From Streptomyces sp. JH14 (GTDB taxonomy: Bacteria > Actinomycetota > Actinomycetes > Streptomycetales > Streptomycetaceae), in NCBI RefSeq assembly GCF_029428675.1, contig NZ_JAJNEL010000001.1, forward strand, positions 620,001 to 684,000: a stretch of 64,000 bases of DNA, in the 5' to 3' direction. Every line of letters starts with the position of its first letter. Within the stretch, counting starts at the first letter, position 1. A program made the position numbers and the translations under genes. The notes beneath the pieces are model-generated. The model worked only from the letters and a program-made list of their open reading frames with translations, was not told where the DNA came from and searched no databases. Shown here one piece after another: positions 44,279 to 52,711 of this stretch.

Positions 44279-45142
44279 ATGACCACCGCCGAGCTTCCTG
44301 TGATCGCCGCCGTCGACGGTTCGTGGCACAGCTTCGAGGCGCTCGCCTGGGCCGCGCACGACGCCGTCCGGCGAGGGCTTCCGCTGACGATCGTGCATGT
44401 CAGGCCGCTCGATCGGCGTACCAGTCAGGAGGTTCAGCGGCGCGAGGCCGAGGAACTGCTCGCGGAGTCCGTGGGCCGGGTGGCACAGGTCGCTCCGGCC
44501 CTGCACACGTCGACCCTCGCCCCGCTGGACTTCCCGACGGCGGCACTGACCGCGCTGAGCGAGCACGCGTCGATGCTGGTGCTGGGCTCGCGCGGGCTGG
44601 GCGGGTTCCGGTCGCTGCTGGTCGGCTCGAACAGCTTGGCGACGGCCTCGATGGCGAGGTGCCCCGTCGTCGTCGTCCACAGCAGCGCCGCGGACGAGGA
44701 CGGGACGGAGACACGCGAGGCGTTCGCGGACATCGTCGCCGGGGTGGCCGCCGACGAGAGCAGTGAGGCGGTGCTGGACTTCGCGTTCGAGGCGGCCATG
44801 TCCCGGCCCGGCGCGTGCCTGCGGATCGTGCACGGCTGGACGATGTTCTCGTCGATGCTCTCCGGCGGTCCCGTCTTCGACCGCGACGCGGCGGCGGACG
44901 CGGCCGCACGGACCCTCGCGGAGCTCACCGCGGGCCGGCGTGAGAAGTACCCGCAGATCGACGTGGTGCAGGAGCCGGTCCACGGGTCCGCGTCCCGCAC
45001 CCTCGTCACGGCGTCGGAGACCGCCGCCCTCACGGTGATCGGGCGGCGCAAGGGCGGCGAGGATCTTGGATTCGGGCTGTCCCCGGTGGCGCAGACGACA
45101 CTCACACACGCGGCCGGGCCGGTGGCCGTGGTCCCCTGCTGA
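44279..45142 (+). CDS. Universal stress protein, two tandem Usp domains
   Basis: Cytoplasmic protein of 287 residues with two Usp folds (about 5-143 and 153-287). The first has the ATP-binding pattern G-2x-G-9x-GS in GSRGLGGFRSLLVGSNS; the second is altered (GRRKGGEDLGFGLSPVAQT) and may not bind ATP. Tandem Usp proteins in actinobacteria are linked to hypoxia and stationary-phase regulons. ATG 44279 follows GGAGGACTCC. Stand-alone gene. Confidence 0.92.
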   Translation: MTTAELPVIAAVDGSWHSFEALAWAAHDAVRRGLPLTIVHVRPLDRRTSQEVQRREAEELLAESVGRVAQVAPALHTSTLAPLDFPTAALTALSEHASMLVLGSRGLGGFRSLLVGSNSLATASMARCPVVVVHSSAADEDGTETREAFADIVAGVAADESSEAVLDFAFEAAMSRPGACLRIVHGWTMFSSMLSGGPVFDRDAAADAAARTLAELTAGRREKYPQIDVVQEPVHGSASRTLVTASETAALTVIGRRKGGEDLGFGLSPVAQTTLTHAAGPVAVVPC

Positions 45143-45254
45143 CACCGTCCGGGTGGATCGGCACCCACACCGCGGACGTGCGCGCGGCGGCTGGAGGGTG
45201 CACCGCGCGTGCACGCCCCTTGGCCTCCGCGGCCGGCGGGCACACACTGGCCGG

Positions 45255-45752
45255 ATGACGCAGCGCGTGGCTCTCGCGACCGTGATGGACCAGCTGTCCA
45301 TCGACGCAGTGATCACCGGTTATGCGGTGGCGGTGGACGACGGCGCCTGGCAGGACTACCGGGACCTGTTCACCCCGGAGGGCCGCGCCGACTACCGCGG
45401 TGCGGGCGGTGTGGAGGGGCCCGCGGCCGAGGTCGCGCAGTGGCTCGCGGAGACGATGCGGCTCTTCCCCGTACGGCAGCACCTGGTCGTCAACCGCCGG
45501 ATCGCCCTCCAGGACCTGGGCGGCTACCCGGGTGACCGCGCCGAGGTGCAGGCCGACTACCTGAACCCGATGCGGCTGCAGGGCACGCCGGACGGCGGCG
45601 GTGCCGCACCCCCGGACACCGTCGCGCCGAATTTCGTCTCGGGCGGCCGGTACGCATTCGGACTGGTGCGTACGGAGGCCGGCTGGCGGATCCACAGCGT
45701 CACCGTCCACGAGAAGTGGCGCACCCTCTCCGGCTCCCTGACCGCGGGCTGA
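45255..45752 (+). CDS. SnoaL/NTF2-like domain protein
   Basis: 165 residues forming one NTF2-like cone: DQLSIDAVITGYAVAVDDGAWQDYRDLFTPEG (about 12-43) and a conserved end VRTEAGWRIHSVTVHEKWRT. These folds serve as polyketide cyclases, dehydratases or small-molecule-binding proteins; nothing here picks one. ATG 45255. No pathway genes lie next to it. Confidence 0.82.
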   Translation: MTQRVALATVMDQLSIDAVITGYAVAVDDGAWQDYRDLFTPEGRADYRGAGGVEGPAAEVAQWLAETMRLFPVRQHLVVNRRIALQDLGGYPGDRAEVQADYLNPMRLQGTPDGGGAAPPDTVAPNFVSGGRYAFGLVRTEAGWRIHSVTVHEKWRTLSGSLTAG

Positions 45753-45855
45753 GTCGCGCCGAACAGCGCCGGCCTCGCCGCACCCGTTCCGCTCCCCCCA
45801 CACTGGGGAAGAAGAAGGGAACACCTGCTCACCCGGCAGGACGAGGAGGCGCATT

Positions 45856-47550
45856 ATGCGGATTCCGGTCGGCCACCGTGAGCAGGGGGAGCTGGGCCAC
45901 CGTGAGCAAGGGAGGCCCGTCGGTCGTGAACAGCGCCGGCGGATGCTCCGGTCGCCCTGGTGGCGCTCGGGTGCCGCGCTGCTCGCCGGTGCACTGCCCG
46001 CGCTCGCCTTCCCCGCCCCGTCGCTGTGGTGGTTCGCCTATGTCGCACTGGTGCCCTGGCTGCTGCTGATCCGGTCGGCGGGCACGCCGCGCCGGGCAGC
46101 CCTCGACGGCTGGCTGGGCGGGGCGGGCTACCTGCTCGCCGTGCACCAGTGGCTGATGCCGAGCCTGCACGTGTTCATCGTGATTCTCGCGGCGCTGCTC
46201 GGTCTGCTGTGGGCGCCCTGGGGCCTGTTGGTGTCCAGGATGCTCGGGGGTGCCCCCTCCGGCGCACGGGCCGCGGCCGCCCTGATCGTGGTGCCGTGCG
46301 GCTGGCTGATGATCGAAGTGGGCCGCTCCTGGGAGGGGCTCGGCGGTCCGTGGGGGCTGCTCGGCGCGAGCCAGTGGCAGGTGCCTGTGGCGCTCCGGGT
46401 CGCATCGGTCGGCGCCGTGTGGCTGGTGAGTCTCCTGGTGGTTGCGGTGAACACCGCTGTCGCCCTGCTGCTCGTGACCTCGCGCGCCCGGACGGCTGCG
46501 GCGGTCGGCATCGTGGTGTGCGCTCTCGCCGTGGGCGCGATATGGACGTGGGCGCCGCAGCCCCAGCAGGCGGGGACGGCCCGGATCGCCGTCGTCCAGC
46601 CGGGGGTGGTCGGGGGACCCGACAGCGTCGAGCGCCGCTTCGACCGCAGTGAGCGGCTGACCCGCACGCTGGCCGGCCGCGACCTCGATCTGGTGGTGTG
46701 GGGCGAGAGCAGCGTCGGCCAGGATCTGTCCCGGCGACCGGACCTGACCGCGCGGATCGCGAAGCTTTCGCGCGAGGTCGGCGCGGATGTGCTGGTGAAT
46801 ATGGATGCCCGGCAGACCGGCGCGTCGGGCCGGACGGGGATCTTCAAGAGCGCCGTGCTGGTCGGACCGGACGGCCTGACCGGGGACCGCTACGACAAGA
46901 TGCGCCTGGTGCCGTTCGGCGAATACGTCCCGGCCCGTTCGGTGCTCGGCTGGGTGACGTCGGTGGGCAGGGCAGCCGGCGAGGACCGGTTGCGCGGCAC
47001 CCGGCAGGTCGTGATGTCCGTTCCCGAGCCGTCTCGCGCGGACCGGTCCACCGGATCTCCCACCGACGTAGGTGCCTCGGAGAACCGTCTGCGGATCGGG
47101 CCGCTGGTCTGCTTCGAGTCGGCGTTTCCCGACATGAGCAGGCGCCTGACCCGTGACGGGGCCCAGCTGCTGATCGCCCAGTCCTCGACCTCGTCGTTCC
47201 AGCACACCTGGGCACCCGAGCAGCACGCCTCGCTCGGCGCGCTGCGGGCCGCCGAGAACGGCCGCCCGATGGTGCATGCGACGCTCACCGGCATCAGCAC
47301 GGCGTACGGCCCGCAGGGCGCGCGCATCGGCTCACCGATGGGGACGGATACGAGCGGGGCCGCCGTGTACGACGTACCGCTGGCCCGTGGCACCACGCTG
47401 TACGTACGGCTGGGCGACTGGCCGGTGCACGGCGCGCTGGGCGTGCTGGCGGCGTTCTGCGCCTACGAGGGTGTCCGGTCCCTGCGGCGGCGTGCCCCGC
47501 TGGAGCCGGTCGGCCCGGTGAGTCCGACGGCACGGACACACGGTCTATGA
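45856..47550 (+). CDS. lnt: Apolipoprotein N-acyltransferase
   Basis: Membrane enzyme that adds the third acyl chain to lipoproteins. 564 residues: an N-terminal region with about six helices (about 33-230), then a nitrilase-fold domain (about 235-500) with the triad Glu284 (VWGESSVG), Lys348 (YDKMRLVPFGEY) and Cys419 (VCFESAFPDM), and a last helix. Streptomyces carry two Lnt-like proteins; this one has no fused dolichol-phosphate mannose synthase. ATG 45856 follows GAGGAGG. The extra N-terminal tail holds three (G)(H)REQG repeats encoded by tandem DNA repeats (45871-45932). Convergent with the next gene, overlapping it by six bases. Confidence 0.92.
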   Translation: MRIPVGHREQGELGHREQGRPVGREQRRRMLRSPWWRSGAALLAGALPALAFPAPSLWWFAYVALVPWLLLIRSAGTPRRAALDGWLGGAGYLLAVHQWLMPSLHVFIVILAALLGLLWAPWGLLVSRMLGGAPSGARAAAALIVVPCGWLMIEVGRSWEGLGGPWGLLGASQWQVPVALRVASVGAVWLVSLLVVAVNTAVALLLVTSRARTAAAVGIVVCALAVGAIWTWAPQPQQAGTARIAVVQPGVVGGPDSVERRFDRSERLTRTLAGRDLDLVVWGESSVGQDLSRRPDLTARIAKLSREVGADVLVNMDARQTGASGRTGIFKSAVLVGPDGLTGDRYDKMRLVPFGEYVPARSVLGWVTSVGRAAGEDRLRGTRQVVMSVPEPSRADRSTGSPTDVGASENRLRIGPLVCFESAFPDMSRRLTRDGAQLLIAQSSTSSFQHTWAPEQHASLGALRAAENGRPMVHATLTGISTAYGPQGARIGSPMGTDTSGAAVYDVPLARGTTLYVRLGDWPVHGALGVLAAFCAYEGVRSLRRRAPLEPVGPVSPTARTHGL

Positions 47551-47892
47551 CGGGGCGTTCACGGAGACGATGTTTCCCTGCGCGTCGACGGTCAGCGCCA
47601 CCCGCTCCACCTTGTTCGTCACCGCCAGGACCGCCCAGACGACGCCCCACAGAAAGCAGCTGAACACCATCAGAAGGGCGTGCAACACGTGGTTGAGCGG
47701 CTGTCCCCGGACCATCACCACCTGCGTCTCGGCCCGGGACTCCACCCGCCAGCCGTTGGCGATCCGCTGATTGACCGCCCAGTCGAGGATCAGGCCGCGC
47801 TGCATCGCGTCGGGTGGCTGCCCGTCCGCCGAGTAGTAGCCGGGGGGTGGCTGGAGAGCGCCCCATCCCTGTGGCTCGTCGTGGGGCTTCAC
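47545..47892 (-). CDS. Small membrane protein of unknown function
   Basis: 115 residues starting at GTG 47892 behind the ideal ribosome-binding site GGAGGTGA. A short Pro/Gly/Tyr N terminus is followed by a soluble part (WAVNQRIANGWRVESRAETQVVMVRGQP, written here only in part) and one or two hydrophobic segments (about 65-92). The RIANGWRVESRAETQ block recalls a motif seen in many actinobacterial small membrane proteins with domains of unknown function. No catalytic residues seen. Its 77-base upstream region contains a large hairpin (47942-48018). Confidence 0.75.
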   Translation of the reverse strand: MKPHDEPQGWGALQPPPGYYSADGQPPDAMQRGLILDWAVNQRIANGWRVESRAETQVVMVRGQPLNHVLHALLMVFSCFLWGVVWAVLAVTNKVERVALTVDAQGNIVSVNAPS

Positions 47893-47941
47893 GAGGTCAC
47901 CTCCACGGGCCGGTGATCGATCCCCCCAGCCTGCCTCCGGC

Positions 47942-48018
47942 CTGTGCGGGACGCATCCCGAGCGGATCGAACCCGTCCTCACCTGCGGGTTCCGCTGACA
48001 TCCGACCGTCCCGCACAG
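47942..48018 (-). other. Large nested hairpin upstream of the small membrane-protein gene
   Basis: A perfect 12-bp outer stem (47942-47953 with 48007-48018) encloses an inner stem of 11 pairs (AGCGG and AACCCG at 47961-47975, bulge ATCG, with CGGGTTCCGCT at 47986-47996) and a 10-base loop. It lies between two same-strand genes, so it is either the 3' end of the oxidoreductase operon or the 5' leader of the small membrane protein. Confidence 0.6.
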
Positions 48019-48069
48019 CCCACCGGACGCCGTCCGCCCCGCAGGCCCTGCACGATCCGGACGAGAGGA

Positions 48070-48969
48070 CTACGCGCAGCCCAGGTCGCGGAGGATGCGC
48101 TCGCACAGCTCGTGCGTCTCCAGGGCGTCCCGGGCGCTCAGCAGCTTTCCGGCCTGCACGGCGTCCAGGAAGGACAGCACGCTCTGCTCGATGCCGCGCT
48201 GGCGGGCCACCGACACCCAGTCCCCGCGCCGCCGCACGCTCGGCTGCCCCTTGTGGTCGATCACCTCGGCGAGGTTCACCACCTCGCGCTTGGAGTCCTG
48301 TCCGGAGACCTCGAGCCGCTCCTCCGTCGAGCCGCTGAGCCGGTTCATCGCACCGATGGCGGTGAACCCGTCGCCGGACAGCTGCAGCACGACGTGGTGC
48401 ATCAGGCCCTCACGGATTCTGGCCTGTACGACGGTGTGCTCGACCGGGCCCGGCACCAGGAAGCGCAGGGTGTCCACGACGTGGATGAAGTCGTCGAGCA
48501 CCATGGCCCGCGGGTCCTCGGGCAGTCCCACCCGGTTCTTCTGCATCAGGATCAGCTCGCGAGGGTGCTCGGCGCACTGCGCGTAGCCGGGCGCGACCCT
48601 CCGGTTGAAGCCGACGGCCAGGCTGACACCGCGCTCCTCGGCGAGGTTCACCAGCCGCTCGGACTCTGCGAGTTCGTAGGCGAGCGGCTTGTCGACGTAC
48701 GTGGGAACACCCGCGTCGAGCAGCCGCCCGGCGATCTCCGGGTGCACGGAGGTCGGAGCGTGGACGAAGGCGGCGTCCAGGCCCTCCGCGATCAGCGAGT
48801 CGAGGTCGGTGTGGCGCTGCTCCGGCGGGATCCTGTGGGCCTCGGCGACGGCCGTCAGGGTCGCGGGGGTGCGGGTCTGCAGATGGAGTTCGACCCCGGG
48901 CAGGGTGGTGAGCACCGGCAGGTACGCCTTCTGCGCGATGTCGCCGAGCCCGATGCAGCCGACCTTCAC
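48070..48969 (-). CDS. Gfo/Idh/MocA family oxidoreductase
   Basis: NAD(P)-dependent oxidoreductase of 299 residues. N-terminal Rossmann fold GCIGLGDIAQKAYLPVL (about 4-20), the conserved DKP of the EKP motif in YVDKPLAYELA (about 92-102), and a C-terminal beta-sheet domain. Typical substrates are sugars, inositols or related polyols. GTG 48969 overlaps the stop of the upstream FAD monooxygenase (GTGA), so the two are translationally coupled; the pair is under the same operator region as the divergent TetR gene. Confidence 0.88.
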   Translation of the reverse strand: MKVGCIGLGDIAQKAYLPVLTTLPGVELHLQTRTPATLTAVAEAHRIPPEQRHTDLDSLIAEGLDAAFVHAPTSVHPEIAGRLLDAGVPTYVDKPLAYELAESERLVNLAEERGVSLAVGFNRRVAPGYAQCAEHPRELILMQKNRVGLPEDPRAMVLDDFIHVVDTLRFLVPGPVEHTVVQARIREGLMHHVVLQLSGDGFTAIGAMNRLSGSTEERLEVSGQDSKREVVNLAEVIDHKGQPSVRRRGDWVSVARQRGIEQSVLSFLDAVQAGKLLSARDALETHELCERILRDLGCA

Positions 48970-50186
48970 AGGGAACTCCCTCTCGCTGTGTGCGCGTCAT
49001 CCGTCGAGGCAGCATACGTGTGCTGCGGCGGCTGCCAGTCCGCGATGCCGTCGAAGGTGCGCAGGACGAGGCCGGGCCCGAACCGGGCGACGACCGACAT
49101 CGATATGTCACGCAGTGCGACGGCAGGTGCGCTGGTCAGACGCATCAGCCGGGTTGCCTGGGCGGCCTTGCGGACGATGGCGTGGGTGCGCGGGACACGG
49201 TCCGCGCTGTACGCGGCCAGGGCCGCCGCCAGGTCGCCGCCGGGCGCCGCATGGTGAGCGAGCACGATGGCGTCCTCGATCGTCTGGTTGCCTCCCTGTC
49301 CGAGTGTGGGCGCCATGGCGTGCGCGCCGTCGCCGACCAGGACGGTGCGGCCGCGGTGGAACACCGGCAGGGGGTCGATCAGATGGTGCACATCGTTGCG
49401 GAGAACCTGTCCGGGCTCGACGGCGGCGATGATCCCGGGGATCGGATCGTGCCAGTCGCCGAACCGGCGCAGCAGCTCGGCCTTCTCGCCGTCGGCGCCC
49501 CGCTCCCCGGCAGGCGCGACAGCGGCCGCGTAGGCATAGATCCGGCCGTCCTTGAGCGGTTGGGTGCCCCAGAGGGCGCCGCGGCCCCAGGTCTCGTGCG
49601 GGGCGAAGGCCTTCTCCGGCGCCGGGACGACGACGCGCCAGGTGGTGAAGCCCGCGTACGACGGTCCGGGGTGCGCGGGGAAGAGGCAGGAGCGTACGGC
49701 CGAGTCGATGCCGTCGGCGCCGACGACGAGGTCGGCCTCGATGTTTCCGGCCGCAGTGGCGACGATCGCCCGGGCGCCGCCCGCGGTGCCCGGCTCCAGG
49801 AGCTGCGCCGGCGCCCCGGTACGGATCGCGGATGAGGGAAGTCCGGCGGCGAGCACGTCGATCAGGGTGGCGCGATGGACGAGGACGATCGATCCGCCGA
49901 ACCGCTCGGTCGCGGCCTCGCTGCTCGTCCCGGCGAGCCACCGGCCGCCCGGGGTGCGCATACCGCCGTCGCCCTGCCAGGCGGCCAGGGAGCGGATCCT
50001 GTCACCGAGGCCGATGACGTCCAGGGCGCGCTGGGAGTTGGGCGCGAGGCCGATCCCTGCGCCGACGGGCTCCAGGGAGGCCGCCCGCTCCAGGACGGTG
50101 GTCCGCCAGCCGCGCCGGTGCAGGGCGACGGCGGCGGTCAGCCCACCGATCCCGCTGCCGATGACGACCGCATGGGGCTGTGTCAT
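48966..50186 (-). CDS. FAD-dependent aromatic monooxygenase-like protein
   Basis: Flavoprotein hydroxylase of 406 residues (group A, PHBH/salicylate hydroxylase type). The dinucleotide motif GSGIGGLTAAVALHRRG lies at about 11-27, a DG motif in VVGADGIDSAVR (about 157-168), and GDGAHAMAPTLGQGGNQTIEDA (about 290-311) binds the FAD ribityl. ATG 50186, GGAGGGGGAG upstream. It is divergent from a TetR gene with two ACTACANNTGTAGT operators between them, so it is probably induced by the TetR ligand. Substrate unknown; no ring-cleavage genes follow. Confidence 0.88.
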   Translation of the reverse strand: MTQPHAVVIGSGIGGLTAAVALHRRGWRTTVLERAASLEPVGAGIGLAPNSQRALDVIGLGDRIRSLAAWQGDGGMRTPGGRWLAGTSSEAATERFGGSIVLVHRATLIDVLAAGLPSSAIRTGAPAQLLEPGTAGGARAIVATAAGNIEADLVVGADGIDSAVRSCLFPAHPGPSYAGFTTWRVVVPAPEKAFAPHETWGRGALWGTQPLKDGRIYAYAAAVAPAGERGADGEKAELLRRFGDWHDPIPGIIAAVEPGQVLRNDVHHLIDPLPVFHRGRTVLVGDGAHAMAPTLGQGGNQTIEDAIVLAHHAAPGGDLAAALAAYSADRVPRTHAIVRKAAQATRLMRLTSAPAVALRDISMSVVARFGPGLVLRTFDGIADWQPPQHTYAASTDDAHTARGSSL

Positions 50187-50203
50187 GACTCCCCCTCCTC
50201 GAA

Positions 50204-50245
50204 ACTACATCTGTAGTGAGGAGACCAACGTACTACAGGTGTAGT
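50204..50245. promoter_or_regulatory. Two identical TetR operator palindromes
   Basis: ACTACATCTGTAGT (50204-50217) and ACTACAGGTGTAGT (50232-50245), each a perfect 6-bp inverted repeat with a 2-base centre, 28 bp centre to centre. The right one overlaps the -35 position of the tetR promoter (-10 TAGGTT, 50254-50259). On the minus strand TACGTT (50227-50232) is a good -10 for the monooxygenase operon, which puts the left site at the transcription start. Confidence 0.8.
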
Positions 50246-50266
50246 TGCAGCGGTAGGTTTGGCCCC

Positions 50267-50953
50267 ATGGCCACAAGCTCCCCCCGCATCGCCGGCGCCT
50301 CCCGGGCCGGCCTGATCACCGACGCCGCCCTGGCACTGCTCGCCGAGCGCGGGATGCGGGGGCTCACCCACCGCGCCGTCGACGAGCGCGCGGCACTCCC
50401 CCAGGGTTCGACGTCCAACTACGCCCGCACCCGGCAGGCCCTGCTGGAGGCCACGGTGCGACGCCTTGCCGAGCGTGAGGCACAGGTGCTCGCCCCGGGA
50501 GAGCTCCCGATGCCCGGCGGCGCAGCAGTCGGCAGGGCGGAAACCGAGGCGGAGGCAGCCGACGGGACAGGAGGGAAGGCGGCAGGGCAGGCAGGTGACG
50601 GTCTGGACGCCGTCGTCGGCGGTCTCGCACTGGCCATGCACCGGTATCTGACCCGTCACCCCGAACTGCTCATCTGCCGCTACGAACTCGCCCTGGAGGC
50701 CACCCGGCGCCCGGAGTTGCGTGAGTTCTTCGACACCATGGGCCGCCAGTTCCGCGACCCCCTGGTGGCACTGATGACGGCAGCCGGTTCGGCCGAGCCG
50801 GATCGCCATGCCCTGTCGCTGGTGGCCTGGTGCGAGGGGCTGATGTTCTCCTGCGCCGCCGGGTCGTACCACCGGTCCGTACCCACCGAGGAGGAACTGC
50901 GCACCGGCTTCACCGAGTTGCTGTGCGGCATGCTGGGCCGCGACAGCCGCTGA
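50267..50953 (+). CDS. TetR family repressor
   Basis: Regulator of 228 residues: an N-terminal DNA-binding domain (about 8-55, with recognition helix region LTHRAVDERAALPQGSTSNY) and an all-helical ligand domain. It is divergent from the FAD monooxygenase/oxidoreductase operon, with two matching palindromes between them (50204-50245), so it probably represses both. A linker near 85-110 is Glu/Ala/Gly-rich and may be disordered. ATG 50267 lies seven bases after the -10 TAGGTT, suggesting a leaderless mRNA. Confidence 0.9.
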   Translation: MATSSPRIAGASRAGLITDAALALLAERGMRGLTHRAVDERAALPQGSTSNYARTRQALLEATVRRLAEREAQVLAPGELPMPGGAAVGRAETEAEAADGTGGKAAGQAGDGLDAVVGGLALAMHRYLTRHPELLICRYELALEATRRPELREFFDTMGRQFRDPLVALMTAAGSAEPDRHALSLVAWCEGLMFSCAAGSYHRSVPTEEELRTGFTELLCGMLGRDSR

Positions 50954-50994
50954 ACGCCCGGCCCATTCGTGATGGCTGGGCAAGAATGCGCGCC

Positions 50995-51507
50995 ATGACC
51001 ACGGACGAACGCTCCGAGCCCGCCCTCACCGCCGCAGAGCGCCCGATGCTGGAGGGCTGGCTCGACTATCACCGCGACACGCTCGCCCTGAAGTGTGCAG
51101 GCCTCACCGACTCCCAGCTGCGGGAGGCGTCCGTACCCCCGTCGGAGCTCAGCCTGCTCGGGCTCGTGCGGCACATGGCGGAGGTGGAGCGCGGCTGGTT
51201 CCGCGAGGTCCTGGCCGGTGAGGACGTGAAGGCCGTCTACGGGACGGACGAGGACCCGGAAGGCGAGTTCCACCTCACCGAGGCGGACACCTGGGAGAAG
51301 GACGGGGCGATCTGGCGGGAGGAGATCGCACGGGCCAGGGAGATCGCCGCGAACGTCGGGCTCGACGATCTGTCGATCGGCCTGAGCCGCAAGGGCGAGC
51401 CGTACAACCTGCGATGGATCTACACCCACATGATCGAGGAGTACGCCCGGCACAACGGCCACGCCGATCTCGTCCGGGAGCGGATCGACGGAGCGACCGG
51501 CGACTGA
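50995..51507 (+). CDS. DinB family protein (DUF664)
   Basis: Four-helix-bundle protein of 170 residues with the metal-site histidines of the DinB/YfiT group: His in LVRHMAEVERGWF (about 55-67) and HMIEEYARHNGHADL (about 143-157). Many actinobacterial members act as mycothiol-dependent transferases, which is plausible here but not shown. ATG 50995; an in-frame ATG nine bases upstream is possible. The gene follows the TetR gene by 41 bases, so some co-transcription may occur. Confidence 0.87.
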   Translation: MTTDERSEPALTAAERPMLEGWLDYHRDTLALKCAGLTDSQLREASVPPSELSLLGLVRHMAEVERGWFREVLAGEDVKAVYGTDEDPEGEFHLTEADTWEKDGAIWREEIARAREIAANVGLDDLSIGLSRKGEPYNLRWIYTHMIEEYARHNGHADLVRERIDGATGD

Positions 51508-51648
51508 TCCCGCCGCGGCCGCTCGCCCGCATCCGGCGCGCCCCGGGGGCAGCGACAGGCGGGGACTGCGCCGACCGGGGTCACTCGTGCGGGCCAATCA
51601 CGGCTTCTTCCCTCCCGCAATGGATCACCCGCACAGCAGAGTTGCAGG

Positions 51649-52104
51649 GTGCAACGAACCAGAATCGCCGTGAAGCTCCTGGTCGGGGTGGCCGTCACTG
51701 CCGTCTCCGGCTGCGTGTCCGTGGAGCCCCAGCCGGGCCTTGCGCCCCGGCCCGGGACCAGCAGGCCCGCCCGGGACCTGGCCCCTCAGATCGCCCGGCC
51801 ACCGGTCCGGGACACCCTGGAATCCCTGCCGGATCCGAAGCCCTCCGCAAAGGCGTCAGAGCCCAGCTCCGGAGCACACTCGGACACCCGTCGCACCGGG
51901 CAGCGCACACCGCGGCAAGGTGAGCATCCCGGTGGGGTCCTGCCGCGGCCGCGGCAGGCTCCGGGCGCGGTACTGGTACCGGTCCCGGTTCTGCCGGCCT
52001 CCCCCGTGACCGGGACGGACGTCTGCGCGCTCGGGCGGGGATACGGCGGCTGGCCCACCGGCAGCACACCGTCCCGGATCTGCGAAGACGCCTACGGCCA
52101 CTGA
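51649..52104 (+). CDS. Short putative lipoprotein
   Basis: Open frame of 151 codons from GTG 51649 with a signal-like N terminus (RTRIAVKLLVGVAVTAVSGC) and a lipobox VSGC at about 19-22. The mature part is Pro/Arg/Gly-rich and disordered with a cysteine pair near the end (TDVCALGRGYG, SRICEDAYG) of the kind seen in small secreted Streptomyces proteins. No domain recognised. No strong ribosome-binding site is visible, so confidence is moderate. It overlaps the convergent gene by 13 bases. Confidence 0.55.
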   Translation: MQRTRIAVKLLVGVAVTAVSGCVSVEPQPGLAPRPGTSRPARDLAPQIARPPVRDTLESLPDPKPSAKASEPSSGAHSDTRRTGQRTPRQGEHPGGVLPRPRQAPGAVLVPVPVLPASPVTGTDVCALGRGYGGWPTGSTPSRICEDAYGH

Positions 52105-52583
52105 TCCCACAGCCGCCGCTCCAGCCGCCCGATCGCCGCCCGTACCCCTCCCCCGTATCCGTCGTCCGTTCCGTCGTCCGCGAGGACGTCGGAGGCCTGA
52201 CGGGCCCGGTTCAGATGGATCCAGGCGGCGTCCGGGCGCTGGAGCTTCGCATAATCCGCCGCGAGACTGAGATGGAGCAGCGGCGAGAAGGCGCGGACCG
52301 CGAGCGTGTCCCGGTGTTCGGCCGCCCGCTCGTCCGTCAGCCCTTCTGCGGCGGTCAGCGCCCGCAGGTCCCAGGCGAGCTCGTCACCGGGATCGTCCTG
52401 GGTGTCGGCCATGTAGTGCGCGAGGGTGCAACGGTGGAGGGCGTCGCCGTCCTCGCCGATCTCGGCCCAGAGCGCTCCGAACCGGTTGCGGGCCTCTTCG
52501 CGGTCACCACCGTGCAGCAGCATGATCGCCTGGCCGATCCTGGTCATGACTGCGTCCTTCGACGCCTCCTGCTGCTCCGCCAC
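52092..52583 (-). CDS. Tetratricopeptide-like protein
   Basis: All-helical protein of 163 residues from GTG 52583; helices of TPR character carry GDREEARNRFGALWAEIGEDGD, CTLAHYMADTQDD and LRALTAAEGLTDERA. Proteins of this type are conserved in streptomycetes and presumably bind other proteins; no enzymatic motif is visible. An ATG at 52547 is an alternative start. The long in-frame extension upstream runs through the ung gene in another frame and is rejected. Confidence 0.78.
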   Translation of the reverse strand: MAEQQEASKDAVMTRIGQAIMLLHGGDREEARNRFGALWAEIGEDGDALHRCTLAHYMADTQDDPGDELAWDLRALTAAEGLTDERAAEHRDTLAVRAFSPLLHLSLAADYAKLQRPDAAWIHLNRARQASDVLADDGTDDGYGGGVRAAIGRLERRLWDQWP

Positions 52584-52711
52584 CGCAGTCTCCCTCGCAC
52601 CCGTCCAGCCGATCCCGTTCGATTCCGGATGGCTCGACGCTAGCCGCTGGTACGGGCAAACCCGGTCAGGCTCGGGCAAAGCACCCGAGCCTGTCAGGCA
52701 GGTGCCCGCAG

